Below are positions 17,341-25,295 of a stretch of DNA of 55,238 nt, in pieces. Within the stretch, counting starts at the first letter, position 1; every line of letters begins with the position of its first letter. The translations under genes were made by a program, and so were the position numbers. The stretch is from a bacterium (GTDB lineage Bacteria > UBA10199 > JACPAL01 > GCA-016699445): assembly GCA_035454885.1 (NCBI GenBank), contig DATIGE010000038.1:1-55238 (forward strand). Reading direction: 5' to 3'. The notes under the pieces are model-generated. The model ran no database searches. It was not told the origin of the DNA and was given only the letters and a program-made list of their open reading frames with translations.

Positions 17341-19683
17341 TTACGGCACCTTGTGAACGGGTTCGATGGACACCGGCATGCCGAGGGAAAGACCCATATC
17401 GGCGAGGACTTCTTCGATTTCCATCAGACTTTTTCGGCCGAAGTTTTTCGTTTTCAGCAGCATTGATGCGGATTTGCCCAGGAGCTCTCCCAGATATTTG
17501 ATGTTCGAGTTCTTCAAATAGTTCTTCGCCCTGCCCTCAAAAGGCAGTTTCGCGACCAAGACGAAAAACAGGTCGTACGCCAGTGTGAGAGGTTCGCCCT
17601 CCGGCGGCCTGGGCATTCGCCGGATCAAATCCGAGTAGATGGCGACCTCCAAACGGTCGGTGATCCCTTTGATGATTTGACCGATTCGTGATCTCTCGAC
17701 CGCATACTCCTCCGCCAGGGTCTGAAGGGAGATGGGCTCGCCGCTCATGAAGGCCCGTTGAAAGATTTCAAGCCGTCGGCCTTCCAGCGGCGGTTGAGCG
17801 AGGTGGCTCACGATGACCGCCCTCAATTCCTCGTCGGATACTGTTGTCGGGGCGAGGTCTCTGGCGCCTTGAAAAAGGCGTTCGGTCAACGGCTCCGGCC
17901 CGACCCCTTTCGTAAAGCGGCCGGCCAAGATCTCCTCCAAGCGCTCGACGTCGCCGGACCATTCGAGAAGGGACGGCCCGACCGTTTCGTCGACCTCCTC
18001 CTGCTGCGTCCGGATCTCCTCGACCGCCGTCTTCCAGAGACGGAGCCAAAGTTCCACCGCGGCTTCCTTTCCCCCCAAAAACCGCTGCAGCCTCTCCATT
18101 TGAATCAGGTGGGTCGGGATCACGCCCAGTTCGAAGGCGGCGACGGTCTTGGGGTGTATCCCTGTTTTTTTTGCAACGCCGGAGAGACCACCCTCGCGTT
18201 CGAGGATCCCCGCGAAGAGCCTCTGCCACTCTTGGCTCAATGGGACCCGGGCGAAGAGCGGCGAGACCCTGCCCGCGCGGATGCACTGCGCGCGCTCGCG
18301 ACGTTGCCGAGACTTCGTCTCCAAGCCGCGGAAGGAACCCTTGAGCGAGCGGGTCTCGAAAACGCTCTTGGGGTAGTCGACCAACCCGGCCAGCCGGGGC
18401 AGGTTGGCAAAGGAGCCTTGGAGTCCCCAGGCGAGTTCCAAGACGGACAGGTCGGCAAGAGTCATCCCCTCCAAAACGCCCCAGGCCCGCCCCGTCCTCT
18501 GGCCGAAGAGCTCCAGGCTGTCGGTCTGGTAGGTGTGAAAGACGGCGTCGGCGCCGGTGGCGCGGAAACCCCGGGAGATCATGCGGACGGAGATCAAGGC
18601 CCCGCCCCGTTCCTTCCAGAGCTGCAGCTCAGCGTTGACGCGGTACCCGTCCATGTCCGTCCCGGAATGCACGAAACGGACAAAGCCCTGTCCGTGCCTT
18701 GCCTCCAGCGCCTTCTTGAGCAATCGCCCGTGCCGGATGGTGGGGACGAAGACGAGGGAGCGTCGCGACGCGGAATGGATCTTTTGGTCGAAGAGCTCGG
18801 CCAGGAACTCCGCGTTCGCCGGCGTGGCCTTCCACCAGACCATCCGCTCGCCGCCCTTCGAGGTCATCTTCTGGCTTTCGATGTGGACGCGCTGGCGCTC
18901 GCCCCTCATGTGGCGGATCCAGCCCGCCTCCATGGCCTCCAAGAGGGACAGGCTCCCGCTGATCTTGTAGCCGTCCAGTCCCGCACCTGTCCCGGAAAAG
19001 CCGATGACGAGGCCATTGCCGGCGACGGGGACGAGGAGTCCGCCTTCCTCCTTGGAGGCCCGCCGGGCCAGACCGAAATGCTCGAGGATCCTGCCGACCG
19101 ACGGCGATTGAGTCGCGTAGGCCTCGTCGAGGATGACCACGGTCTTGGGCCCCGCGGGAAAAAGGTCGAGGTTCCTCACGAGGGCCAAGGTGCCGGTGAC
19201 GGTCACGGACTTCGGCGTCTTGACCAGGCCGTCGTACCGCCCGACTTCGCCCGGCGGAAGGCCCTCCGCCAGGTCCTCCATCATCTGTCCCGTGATGACG
19301 CGCCCGGAGGTGAGGATCAGAACGCGGAGGTCGTCGCCCATCTCCTGACGGAGCATGTGCACGATGGGGCCGGTCAGCCGGCTCTTGCCCGTCTGCATGG
19401 GGGAGGAGAGACCGAGCCACGGGGAGGCCTGGGCGCGGACGTCGTTCCTCAATCCCTCGACCATCCCCTCTTGGTAGGCGCGAAGTTTCCAGGCACCCAT
19501 CGCGGCTTCCGCCGGTCCCAGGATCCTCCCTCCCGCCGGGCCCGAAGGGCCGTCGACGCTGCAAAGCCCCATGGGGGTGAAGGAGCCCGTTTCAAGACAG
19601 AGGGGAAGATGGACGAAGGACGCGTCCGAGAGGGGAGGCCACGGGGCGGGGACGGCGGCCGGATATCGCAACGTCGAGATCAC
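17341..19683 (-). CDS. SF2 helicase-like ATPase fused to sigma region 4-like HTH and RNA polymerase alpha-CTD-like domain
   Basis: A 780-residue protein, in order: an N-terminal tail; a RecA-like domain with Walker A SPMQTGKS (about 94-101), Walker [10 protein letters not shown] (about 182-190) and motif III-like GFSGTG; a second RecA-like domain with [10 protein letters not shown] and the arginine-finger motif [10 protein letters not shown] (about 394-402); an Xre-like HTH ([20 protein letters not shown]); a helix-turn-helix like sigma-70 region 4 ([20 protein letters not shown]); and a full alpha-CTD-like domain at about 710-772 ([34 protein letters not shown]). I know no named family with this order. 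The parts suggest an ATP-driven translocase that docks on promoter DNA or RNA polymerase. It starts four bases after the gene at 19687. Confidence 0.85.
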   Translation of the reverse strand: MISTLRYPAAVPAPWPPLSDASFVHLPLCLETGSFTPMGLCSVDGPSGPAGGRILGPAEAAMGAWKLRAYQEGMVEGLRNDVRAQASPWLGLSSPMQTGKSRLTGPIVHMLRQEMGDDLRVLILTSGRVITGQMMEDLAEGLPPGEVGRYDGLVKTPKSVTVTGTLALVRNLDLFPAGPKTVVILDEAYATQSPSVGRILEHFGLARRASKEEGGLLVPVAGNGLVIGFSGTGAGLDGYKISGSLSLLEAMEAGWIRHMRGERQRVHIESQKMTSKGGERMVWWKATPANAEFLAELFDQKIHSASRRSLVFVPTIRHGRLLKKALEARHGQGFVRFVHSGTDMDGYRVNAELQLWKERGGALISVRMISRGFRATGADAVFHTYQTDSLELFGQRTGRAWGVLEGMTLADLSVLELAWGLQGSFANLPRLAGLVDYPKSVFETRSLKGSFRGLETKSRQRRERAQCIRAGRVSPLFARVPLSQEWQRLFAGILEREGGLSGVAKKTGIHPKTVAAFELGVIPTHLIQMERLQRFLGGKEAAVELWLRLWKTAVEEIRTQQEEVDETVGPSLLEWSGDVERLEEILAGRFTKGVGPEPLTERLFQGARDLAPTTVSDEELRAVIVSHLAQPPLEGRRLEIFQRAFMSGEPISLQTLAEEYAVERSRIGQIIKGITDRLEVAIYSDLIRRMPRPPEGEPLTLAYDLFFVLVAKLPFEGRAKNYLKNSNIKYLGELLGKSASMLLKTKNFGRKSLMEIEEVLADMGLSLGMPVSIEPVHKVP

Positions 19684-19686
19684 GAT

Positions 19687-20628
19687 TCATCTCCAAGATC
19701 GCGGCAGCCACGAAAAGTATCCAGACCTTCGCGGCCGCCGGACGACCCGCGCCTCGGGCAGGAGAGGCTCGGGGTCCATCAGGGCCTGAAAGGCCTGTTT
19801 TTCGAAATGGATCCTCAAGGCCGGGTTTCCCTCGGTGTGTTGTTGGGCGAGGCGGCGGTAGGTCTGAGCGAGGAGTTTCCGCGCGGGTTGCGAGGGGCTG
19901 CCGGCCCGGTCCCAGCAGGCCCCGGCGTCGTGAAAATGCAGGGCGGCTTTCTGCAACTCTCCCATGGGCGCCGTTGGCGACAGCGTGAGGGTGAGCCCCG
20001 CATTGTAATGCAGGCGACCGGCCTTCTCCCAATGGAACGCGACGGGCTCCTCCCCGCGGTCCGTCCGCAGGGCACGAAGGGCGTTTTCGATCTGTCGAGG
20101 CGCGCGGTCGAAGTCCCGGCGCAGCCATTGGAGCCAGGCCTCGAAGAGGTGAAGCCCCGCCCGCGCCTCCGGTGAGAACGCGGAGGCGGCAGCGTCCAGG
20201 GCGAGGGACCATCGGGCCAGATGATCCCAGTGGCCGGTTTCCGCCCGGTCGACGAACCGCCGCGCGTAGCGGACCATGTCGTTCACGTCTTTGTCCGGGA
20301 CCGTCTTGCCTCCGAGATCCTCGGCCTCTGAAAGGACCAAACGGAAGTATCGTGCCGATTCCTCCGGCCCCGCCTCCGAAAAAAAATCCCCCAAAAGTTC
20401 CTCGAAGAGTTGCTCCAAGGCGTGAGAGAATCGCACCTTGATCAACCGGGACCCCGCCTCGGAGGCACGGACGCCGTCTTGAAGGTTCCGAAAGGCGGCG
20501 GCGGCGACCGAGAGCGGAAGGATGGACGCCGCGCCGGAGGTGCGCGAGGCCTGCTCCATGAACGTCTCGGCCTGCTGTCTCGCCGCCGCCGCGCAGACGG
20601 AAGAAATGACGATGATAGAGGAACTCAT
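19687..20628 (-). CDS. TPR-like orphan, first gene of the cluster
   Basis: A 313-residue protein. AAGGA eight bases upstream supports ATG 20628. It starts MSSSIIVISSVCAAAARQQ, hydrophobic without early charge. The body from about 150 on is helical with TPR-like spacing (FEAWLQWLRRDFDRAPRQIE, KAALHFHDAGACWDRAG, KLLAQTYRRLAQQH). It ends in a basic, aromatic tail (RRSGYFSWLPRSWR). It heads the polycistron containing the helicase fusion, with three bases between them, so it may be an adaptor for it; that is inference. The intergenic DNA upstream is AT-rich and also serves the divergent SRPBCC gene. Confidence 0.75.
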   Translation of the reverse strand: MSSSIIVISSVCAAAARQQAETFMEQASRTSGAASILPLSVAAAAFRNLQDGVRASEAGSRLIKVRFSHALEQLFEELLGDFFSEAGPEESARYFRLVLSEAEDLGGKTVPDKDVNDMVRYARRFVDRAETGHWDHLARWSLALDAAASAFSPEARAGLHLFEAWLQWLRRDFDRAPRQIENALRALRTDRGEEPVAFHWEKAGRLHYNAGLTLTLSPTAPMGELQKAALHFHDAGACWDRAGSPSQPARKLLAQTYRRLAQQHTEGNPALRIHFEKQAFQALMDPEPLLPEARVVRRPRRSGYFSWLPRSWR

Positions 20629-20754
20629 GACGTTCCTTATCGGAGGACGGGGAAAATTGTTTCCAAAAATAACACGTATTGGATGTATCATATTGTTAGC
20701 AATTATTCCAAAATAGCTTCGATAAGCGGGGTCAGCCTGGTATTCTCATAATTT

Positions 20755-21141
20755 ATGAACAAGAACGTCACCGTCACCGAGCGTCTTTATATCGCCGCCA
20801 GTCCCGAGGAGGTTTGGGATTTCACGCAGAGTGAGCTCCATCGGCCGCTCTGGAAATCGTACCGCCCCGAACCTGAGTTCACGGAGAACGAGACTCATCG
20901 GCTCGTGCGGTTCAAGAATTGCGGCCCCTTGAGCGGTGTTTGGACCTACGAGGCAAGGGGACAGGGGACCGTCTGGTCCCAGTCGAACACACTGGCCCTG
21001 GATCATCTCCTTCACCGTATGATCAAGCCCTTCATCCGATGGAGGCTGAGGCGCGTCACCCGCCGTCTGATGCGGAGGGTCAAGGAGTCCCTGGAATTTT
21101 CGGGAGACCTTTCCGGCTCCCTCCACGAGGATTTTTTCTAA
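20755..21141 (+). CDS. SRPBCC (START/Bet v 1-like) domain protein
   Basis: A 128-residue protein of the SRPBCC superfamily: VTVTERLYIAASPEEVWDF is the usual first strand and helix, with a conserved Trp, and the long C-terminal helix is rich in arginine (RRVTRRLMRRVKESLE). These domains form a hydrophobic pocket for lipids or other small ligands. It has no other domain. The gene diverges from the orphan cluster across a 126-bp AT-rich gap and is followed five bases later by another unknown gene, so they are co-transcribed. Ligand unknown. Confidence 0.75.
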   Translation: MNKNVTVTERLYIAASPEEVWDFTQSELHRPLWKSYRPEPEFTENETHRLVRFKNCGPLSGVWTYEARGQGTVWSQSNTLALDHLLHRMIKPFIRWRLRRVTRRLMRRVKESLEFSGDLSGSLHEDFF

Positions 21142-21145
21142 AGCC

Positions 21146-22153
21146 ATGCCGCTGTCCGCCGCCAATGGGCTCTTCGTGGCGCAGATGCTGGAAAAGATCC
21201 CTCTCGCCGACTCCGCCTTTCCTCTCGCCCTTCAACCGATCTGTTCCGAGGTCTTGCAAAAAAGCCGCACGGACGAAGAGGTCCTCCGCGCATCCCAATA
21301 CCTCATGCAGTCCCTGGAGGAGGATTTTCTGGATGAGCTGGACTATTGCGGCGGGCAGGCGTCGCACCGTCCCGCGCCGTCGCGCGCGGCGGCGGCCTTG
21401 TTCGGAAAGGGTGAGCGCGAATTGATCGACGTCGTGAAGATCTCCAAGAACGACTGGTACGCCTTCGGCCGGATCTTTCTCAATGGAGAGGGCCCCTTTC
21501 TGGAGGACCTTCTCCGGAAGCTGGGCGAATTCCTGGGCGTCCGGGATTTCCTTTTCGAATATCTCCCGTCCGGGCCCGTCATCCTGCGATTTCCGCCGCC
21601 GTCCGCTTATCTCGGGGCTCTGGCGGTCTTCGGCGACGGCCAGGCCATGGGCGTGCAGCCGACAGCCACGGCCAGCACAGCTCTGGAGGTGCGGGCGTTC
21701 CTGATGGAGAATCGCCGGCCTTGGCGCCTGGACGCGGCGCCCTACGACGTTCACGGACGCAAGGCCCAGCATCCTTACATCGGCGCGTTGCACGATCTCC
21801 TCCATGCCCTCCGTCTTGCCCGGATCCCGGCCGCGATCCGCCGGGATTTGGTCGCCGTCTTCGACTGTCTTCAAAAGGTCGGGGTTTCGGTCCCGAGGCG
21901 GGACGGAATCGAGGAGATCGCCCTGGAGGGTCCCTTCGACGACCAGATGGACGCCCGGCACTTTTCGCCCGGGCTTCTCTATGAGAGGCTCTTTCGCCAG
22001 ATGAACGCCTATCTTGGCCGGGAGTCCACGGAGGACATCAAGAGCTTCGTCGACGATTTCTACGCCCGGCTGCGCGAGGATTTCGAAGGGCATCCACGCG
22101 GGAAGGCGGTTCTCCACGCGTTTGCGAAGGAGGTCTATCGGAAGCGGGCGTGA
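21146..22153 (+). CDS. Hypothetical protein downstream of SRPBCC gene
   Basis: A 335-residue protein that I do not recognise. The first ten residues (MPLSAANGLF) are uncharged like those of the minus-strand cluster. It is soluble-looking, with a hydrophobic strand block (VRDFLFEYLPSGPVILRF) and long helices towards the C-terminus (STEDIKSFVDDFYARLREDF). Cys residues are few. It lies five bases after the SRPBCC gene and converges on a TPR gene with an 18-bp gap. A partner of the SRPBCC protein is the simplest guess, without direct evidence. Confidence 0.7.
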   Translation: MPLSAANGLFVAQMLEKIPLADSAFPLALQPICSEVLQKSRTDEEVLRASQYLMQSLEEDFLDELDYCGGQASHRPAPSRAAAALFGKGERELIDVVKISKNDWYAFGRIFLNGEGPFLEDLLRKLGEFLGVRDFLFEYLPSGPVILRFPPPSAYLGALAVFGDGQAMGVQPTATASTALEVRAFLMENRRPWRLDAAPYDVHGRKAQHPYIGALHDLLHALRLARIPAAIRRDLVAVFDCLQKVGVSVPRRDGIEEIALEGPFDDQMDARHFSPGLLYERLFRQMNAYLGRESTEDIKSFVDDFYARLREDFEGHPRGKAVLHAFAKEVYRKRA

Positions 22154-22172
22154 AAACGATTTGGGAGGAGAT

Positions 22173-23657
22173 TCACTTAAACAAAGAATGATTCGAGAAG
22201 AGGTGGTAGAGATCCAGTTTCTGCAGGGTGGAGGCCAGATGCTCGGCTGTTTCGACGCGTATGCCTCGATCTCGAAGGGTCGATGCCGAGGCGATCAGCC
22301 GAAGGAAGAGGGGGACCAAGGTCTCCCTCGGGGTGTTTTGATCCCAACAGTTGGCAATCCTTTGAATCAAATCGGCGGCGGAACGATAGCCCCCGAGAAT
22401 CCGGACCGATTCGTCGAAAAGCGCGATGGCCTTGTTGCCTTCGCCGAATCGATGAAGACCGTATACGAGGACCGGCGCAGCAGTGGTCAGATCCCGCTTC
22501 GCCACTTTTTCCCGCGTCAGGTTGATGAGGCGTTCGAGATAGCGGCTCGCTTCGGGCTGGAGCCCGGACTCGGCGACGGCGCCCGCCAATCTCGCGATGA
22601 CCCAGGGATCGCCGTAGCGTGACCAATCCCTTTCCAGCTTCGAGATGGCATCATTAAAATATAAAATCGCCTCCTGCCAGTCTCCAACGCGGGCCAACGA
22701 ATAGGCGTAGTAGCCGGTGGCTTCGACGAATCCTCTTTTATTTTCTGTCAGATCGAGGTCGGCCAGCGCCAGGCCCAGGGCGCTCTGAAGTTCCCCACGA
22801 GTCCGGCTTGGGGGTGCCTCCGCAAGGACTATGGCGGCCTGCCGATAGACGAGTTCCAGGGACCAGCCTTTTTCCATGAACAGATCATCGATGGCCTCCA
22901 TGCAAAGTCGGAGGGCGGAAGTCTGTTCTCTGATCCTCGAGAAGGACCTTCCGATTCGAGCGAGGCATTGGGCCCGGAATTTCTCTGCGGGCAGATCCCG
23001 GGCCGCCTCCAGGAGGGCTGCGAGGATCGGCTTTGTCTTCGGCTTGGAAACGGCCTCGCTGTCGAGCCAGTTCGTGACATTAAGGACGGCTTGGGGAATG
23101 ACCTCGGGAGCGATTTCCCGTGTCACCGAAATCATACGTTTCGTCAGCGGAAGCGCCTGATCGACCTGCCTCCGATACATCCAGCTCCACATCAGCTCGT
23201 TCAGATTGTTCCACTTGTTTCGGGAACGCTGGGCTCTTGAGAGGCGCGTCTCAAATCGTGCCATCTCCCGCCACGAGAGAGAGCCAGGTTTCCCCTCGAG
23301 AATCAGGGCGCCCTTCAACAGCAGGTCCTGGAGGCCATCGAAATACCGCCTTGCGATCTCCGCGGCGCTCCGTTGCCCGCCATCCTGACTCTTCTGGGGG
23401 ACTTCCAAGGCTGGGGCCGGAAAGAAAATGCGAAGACCCTTCCGCATGCCATCATTGTGAAACCGGTGAAGCGCGTCTTGAGGGGATTGACCGTGTGAGA
23501 TGAGGCGTTCAAGAAAGCGGTCGGGACGCTCCCGAATGAGTCGATACGCCTCGTGGGCGGGTGTTGCCTTCGGAATAGAACCCACCTGCTCCATTTGGGC
23601 GAAAACCCAGGATGTATAGACGGACGCCGGCGTCGCGAGGGCAGTGATGGAAATCAT
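22173..23657 (-). CDS. TPR-repeat protein under the accessory palindrome
   Basis: A 494-residue helical protein with TPR-like repeats from about 160 to the end (FVEATGYYAYSLARVGDW, QEAILYFNDAISKLERDW, GNKAIALFDESVRILGGY). The N-terminus MISITALATPASVYTSWVF is uncharged for 23 residues and lacks a basic start, so it is not a normal signal peptide. AGGGG precedes ATG at a good distance. A perfect GTTTTC-CTAA-GAAAAC site lies 77 bp upstream, so this gene belongs to the palindrome set. It is probably a scaffold or adaptor; the partner is unknown. Confidence 0.78.
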   Translation of the reverse strand: MISITALATPASVYTSWVFAQMEQVGSIPKATPAHEAYRLIRERPDRFLERLISHGQSPQDALHRFHNDGMRKGLRIFFPAPALEVPQKSQDGGQRSAAEIARRYFDGLQDLLLKGALILEGKPGSLSWREMARFETRLSRAQRSRNKWNNLNELMWSWMYRRQVDQALPLTKRMISVTREIAPEVIPQAVLNVTNWLDSEAVSKPKTKPILAALLEAARDLPAEKFRAQCLARIGRSFSRIREQTSALRLCMEAIDDLFMEKGWSLELVYRQAAIVLAEAPPSRTRGELQSALGLALADLDLTENKRGFVEATGYYAYSLARVGDWQEAILYFNDAISKLERDWSRYGDPWVIARLAGAVAESGLQPEASRYLERLINLTREKVAKRDLTTAAPVLVYGLHRFGEGNKAIALFDESVRILGGYRSAADLIQRIANCWDQNTPRETLVPLFLRLIASASTLRDRGIRVETAEHLASTLQKLDLYHLFSNHSLFK

Positions 23658-23734
23658 ACTTAGGCCCCTTTTGAGAAAGGCATCGTCCTGGACGTCGTTT
23701 TGATTCGGATGAAAGCAAAAGACAGGCGCAAAGT

Positions 23735-23750
23735 GTTTTCCTAAGAAAAC
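23735..23750 (-). promoter_or_regulatory. Palindrome GTTTTC-N4-GAAAAC
   Basis: Perfect six-base arms, 77 bp before the start codon of the TPR gene at 23657. One of eight sites of this type between 23.7 and 35.3 kb. Confidence 0.7.
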
Positions 23751-23860
23751 AATCTCCTGTCATTTACGGTCCAAGAGGTGCGGTGAATCTGAACGGGCTC
23801 GAAGTGTCCCATACTTTTGGCTTTGGCGATGAGCTGATGGGGGATTCCTGCCGCGAGACG

Positions 23861-24097
23861 TTAACGCACCAACTGGCAACCGCCGCCGCCGGAAGGCGAC
23901 GTGACGGTCACCGCGGCTGCATTATTGGTCGCGACCTCGTCGATGGCCTGCCCGGCGACGGCGACCGTGGCGGTGTTGGTCACGTCGCCCGCGTCGATCA
24001 GGGAGACCACGATCGTGATTTCAGCGCTGTCGCCGTCGGCCATCGTCCCCAGGTTGACCGCGATCTTGCCGCCTTTCCTTTCGAAAAAATCCTCCAA
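23861..24097 (-). pseudogene. 3' remnant of a surface protein gene (DUF11-like domain, C-terminal GGGGCQLVR)
   Basis: A 78-codon open frame whose product is the end of a beta-sandwich domain like DUF11/CARDB (GDSAEITIVVSLIDAGDVTN, ATVAVAGQAIDEVATNN) followed by SPSGGGGCQLVR. The first ten residues do not belong to the fold and no signal peptide or start context is present, so the 5' part of a larger gene seems lost. The terminal Gly-Gly-Cys-x-Leu-x-Arg is like that of the thrombospondin-repeat protein. Upstream, at 24157, begins the regulatory region of another gene, which shows that the remnant was cut by rearrangement. Confidence 0.6.
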
Positions 24098-24158
24098 ATA
24101 GAGCCTCGTAGTCGTGAATGGTTTGGTGTTGTGAAATGTCGGAGATGGATCGGAAACC

Positions 24159-24174
24159 GTTTCCTAGAGAAAAC
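24159..24174 (+). promoter_or_regulatory. Palindrome GTTTCC-TAGA-GAAAAC
   Basis: One mismatch from the consensus. It extends outward by two more paired bases to CCGTTTCC-TAGA-GAAAACGG (24157-24176). It lies 75 bp before the ATG at 24250. Confidence 0.6.
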
Positions 24175-24176
24175 GG

Positions 24177-24210
24177 AAAAGGTCGAGGAGACTTGCCATC
24201 ACGACCTTTT
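24177..24210. other. Leader hairpin, 9-bp arms AAAAGGTCG / CGACCTTTT
   Basis: Arms at 24177-24185 and 24202-24210 within the untranslated leader of the gene at 24250, directly after the palindrome. It could be a weak terminator on either strand or a leader structure affecting translation. Confidence 0.4.
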
Positions 24211-24249
24211 GTTGATTCCCTCGAAGCCGCCATCAAAAGGGAGGACAAT

Positions 24250-24597
24250 ATGGGAGACGAAACGAAGGTGACGGCCAATCTGTTAAATCATTTCTGTGCT
24301 TATACTTCGCTGGACGACGGCGTCCGATGCAGGGAATTCACCAAGACTCTCAGAGAGGTCTCCGAGGGTGCAGGGTTGTCTTGCCGAACCACCGAGCTTT
24401 ATCGGATGTTTTTGTTGATCTGTCACGGGTCGCTCCGGACAAAGAGCGTTCCAGTGGGCGATCGGCATGAGAGATCCCGAGAAGAAACACGCCGCTTCAA
24501 ACCGGAGCGCTCACCGGAGAGAATTAGGCGACCTATCGCAAAGAGTCCTGAAGAAGGACTCTTAATCGAAGATCCAATACCGACCGAGATTGAGTAG
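24250..24597 (+). CDS. Small hypothetical protein under the accessory palindrome
   Basis: A 115-residue protein. GGGAGG six bases before ATG 24250 makes this start much better than the longer frame from 24118, whose first part would overlap the regulatory sites. The N-terminal 60 residues (LNHFCAYTSLDDGVRC; LSCRTTELYRMFLLICHG) contain four cysteines and hydrophobic helices. The C-terminal half is highly charged and probably disordered (RSREETRRFKPERSPER). No family is recognised. It converges on the first lipoprotein gene with an 11-bp gap. Confidence 0.6.
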   Translation: MGDETKVTANLLNHFCAYTSLDDGVRCREFTKTLREVSEGAGLSCRTTELYRMFLLICHGSLRTKSVPVGDRHERSREETRRFKPERSPERIRRPIAKSPEEGLLIEDPIPTEIE

Positions 24598-24608
24598 GAA
24601 TTGTTCTT

Positions 24609-25295
24609 TTATCGCGCCAATTGAAGAGGGCGATGGGGGATGGCGGGAGCGGTCTTCGTAGGGGCCAAGAAGGGGAGGCTCGCCGGCTCGGGTTCCCCGC
24701 CGCCGAGACCCGAGAGTTGCGGCTGGTCGAAGTTTTCCGCCGCTCCCTTCACGGAATCCGTGGGGGTTTCGGAAGGCTTGACGGAGTGCTCTCCGACCTC
24801 ATAGGTCATTGGAGCGTCTTCCCCCCAGGTTCCTTCGGTAGGGGCCACCAGCGCCGGGGAATCGACCGAATCTTCAGGGCCGGTGCCGGACTCCGGACAT
24901 TTCGGAGAAAGCCCCGGCACCTCGAAGCAGGCGGTGACCGGCTCTCCGTTGATCTTCAAGACTCCGGAGACGATGTTGCCGCCGCCGTCGACGATCGTGG
25001 AGACTTCCGCATCTTCTCCATCCTCAAAGCCGGCCTCGAGATTCAAGGCCATCCCTTCCCGCCGGTACGGGACCGCCACGGACTCGGCGTCCGCTCCCGA
25101 GGAGGTGCGCGCGACGACCGCGGTCGATTCGTCCACAAAGGAGATATCATAGACCGCCGCGGACGTGACGACCCGGATGGATTTGACGTCGATGTCCGGA
25201 TTGCCCGCCTCGATGCCCGGACTCGGCCGGGTGTTGCAACTGGCGGCCGCAAAAAGGGAGAGCCCCAGAAGGGCGATTGCGATGCGGCTTTTCAT
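24609..25295 (-). CDS. Lipoprotein with post-Cys 'PG-GNP' motif, TIGR02147 module 1
   Basis: A 228-residue lipoprotein: the signal MKSRIAIALLGLSLFAAASC ends at lipobox Cys20. The mature N-terminus has PSPGIEAGNPDI. The second lipoprotein in the window (33922) has YPGVVVGNPD at the same place, while the rest differs. A beta-rich middle (VTSAAVYDISFVDESTAVVA) is followed by a Pro/Glu/Ser-rich linker. No retention signal is evident. The start overlaps the TIGR02147 stop by four bases (ATGA), so the two are translationally coupled. The pairing of a regulator-like protein with a surface lipoprotein is repeated in module 2. Confidence 0.82.
   Translation of the reverse strand: MKSRIAIALLGLSLFAAASCNTRPSPGIEAGNPDIDVKSIRVVTSAAVYDISFVDESTAVVARTSSGADAESVAVPYRREGMALNLEAGFEDGEDAEVSTIVDGGGNIVSGVLKINGEPVTACFEVPGLSPKCPESGTGPEDSVDSPALVAPTEGTWGEDAPMTYEVGEHSVKPSETPTDSVKGAAENFDQPQLSGLGGGEPEPASLPFLAPTKTAPAIPHRPLQLAR

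Noticed and set aside
17440-17460. Near-match to the palindrome (TTTTTCGGCCGAAG)
   Set aside because: It lies inside coding sequence of the alpha-CTD-like domain and the right arm fails.
17341-19683. Helicase fusion as a type III restriction Res subunit or SNF2/RapA protein
   Set aside because: No Mod gene or nuclease domain, and the motif spacing is not SNF2-like; RapA lacks sigma4 and alpha-CTD-like parts.
17758-20175. 805-codon plus-strand ORF opposite the helicase fusion
   Set aside because: Its length comes from codon bias on the other strand; the minus-strand protein has clear motifs throughout.
9711-20628. Cluster as a prophage, tailocin, T6SS or CRISPR-like locus
   Set aside because: No capsid, tail, integrase, VipA/B, Cas or repeat array seen. 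The alpha-CTD and sigma-like domains do not fit these systems.
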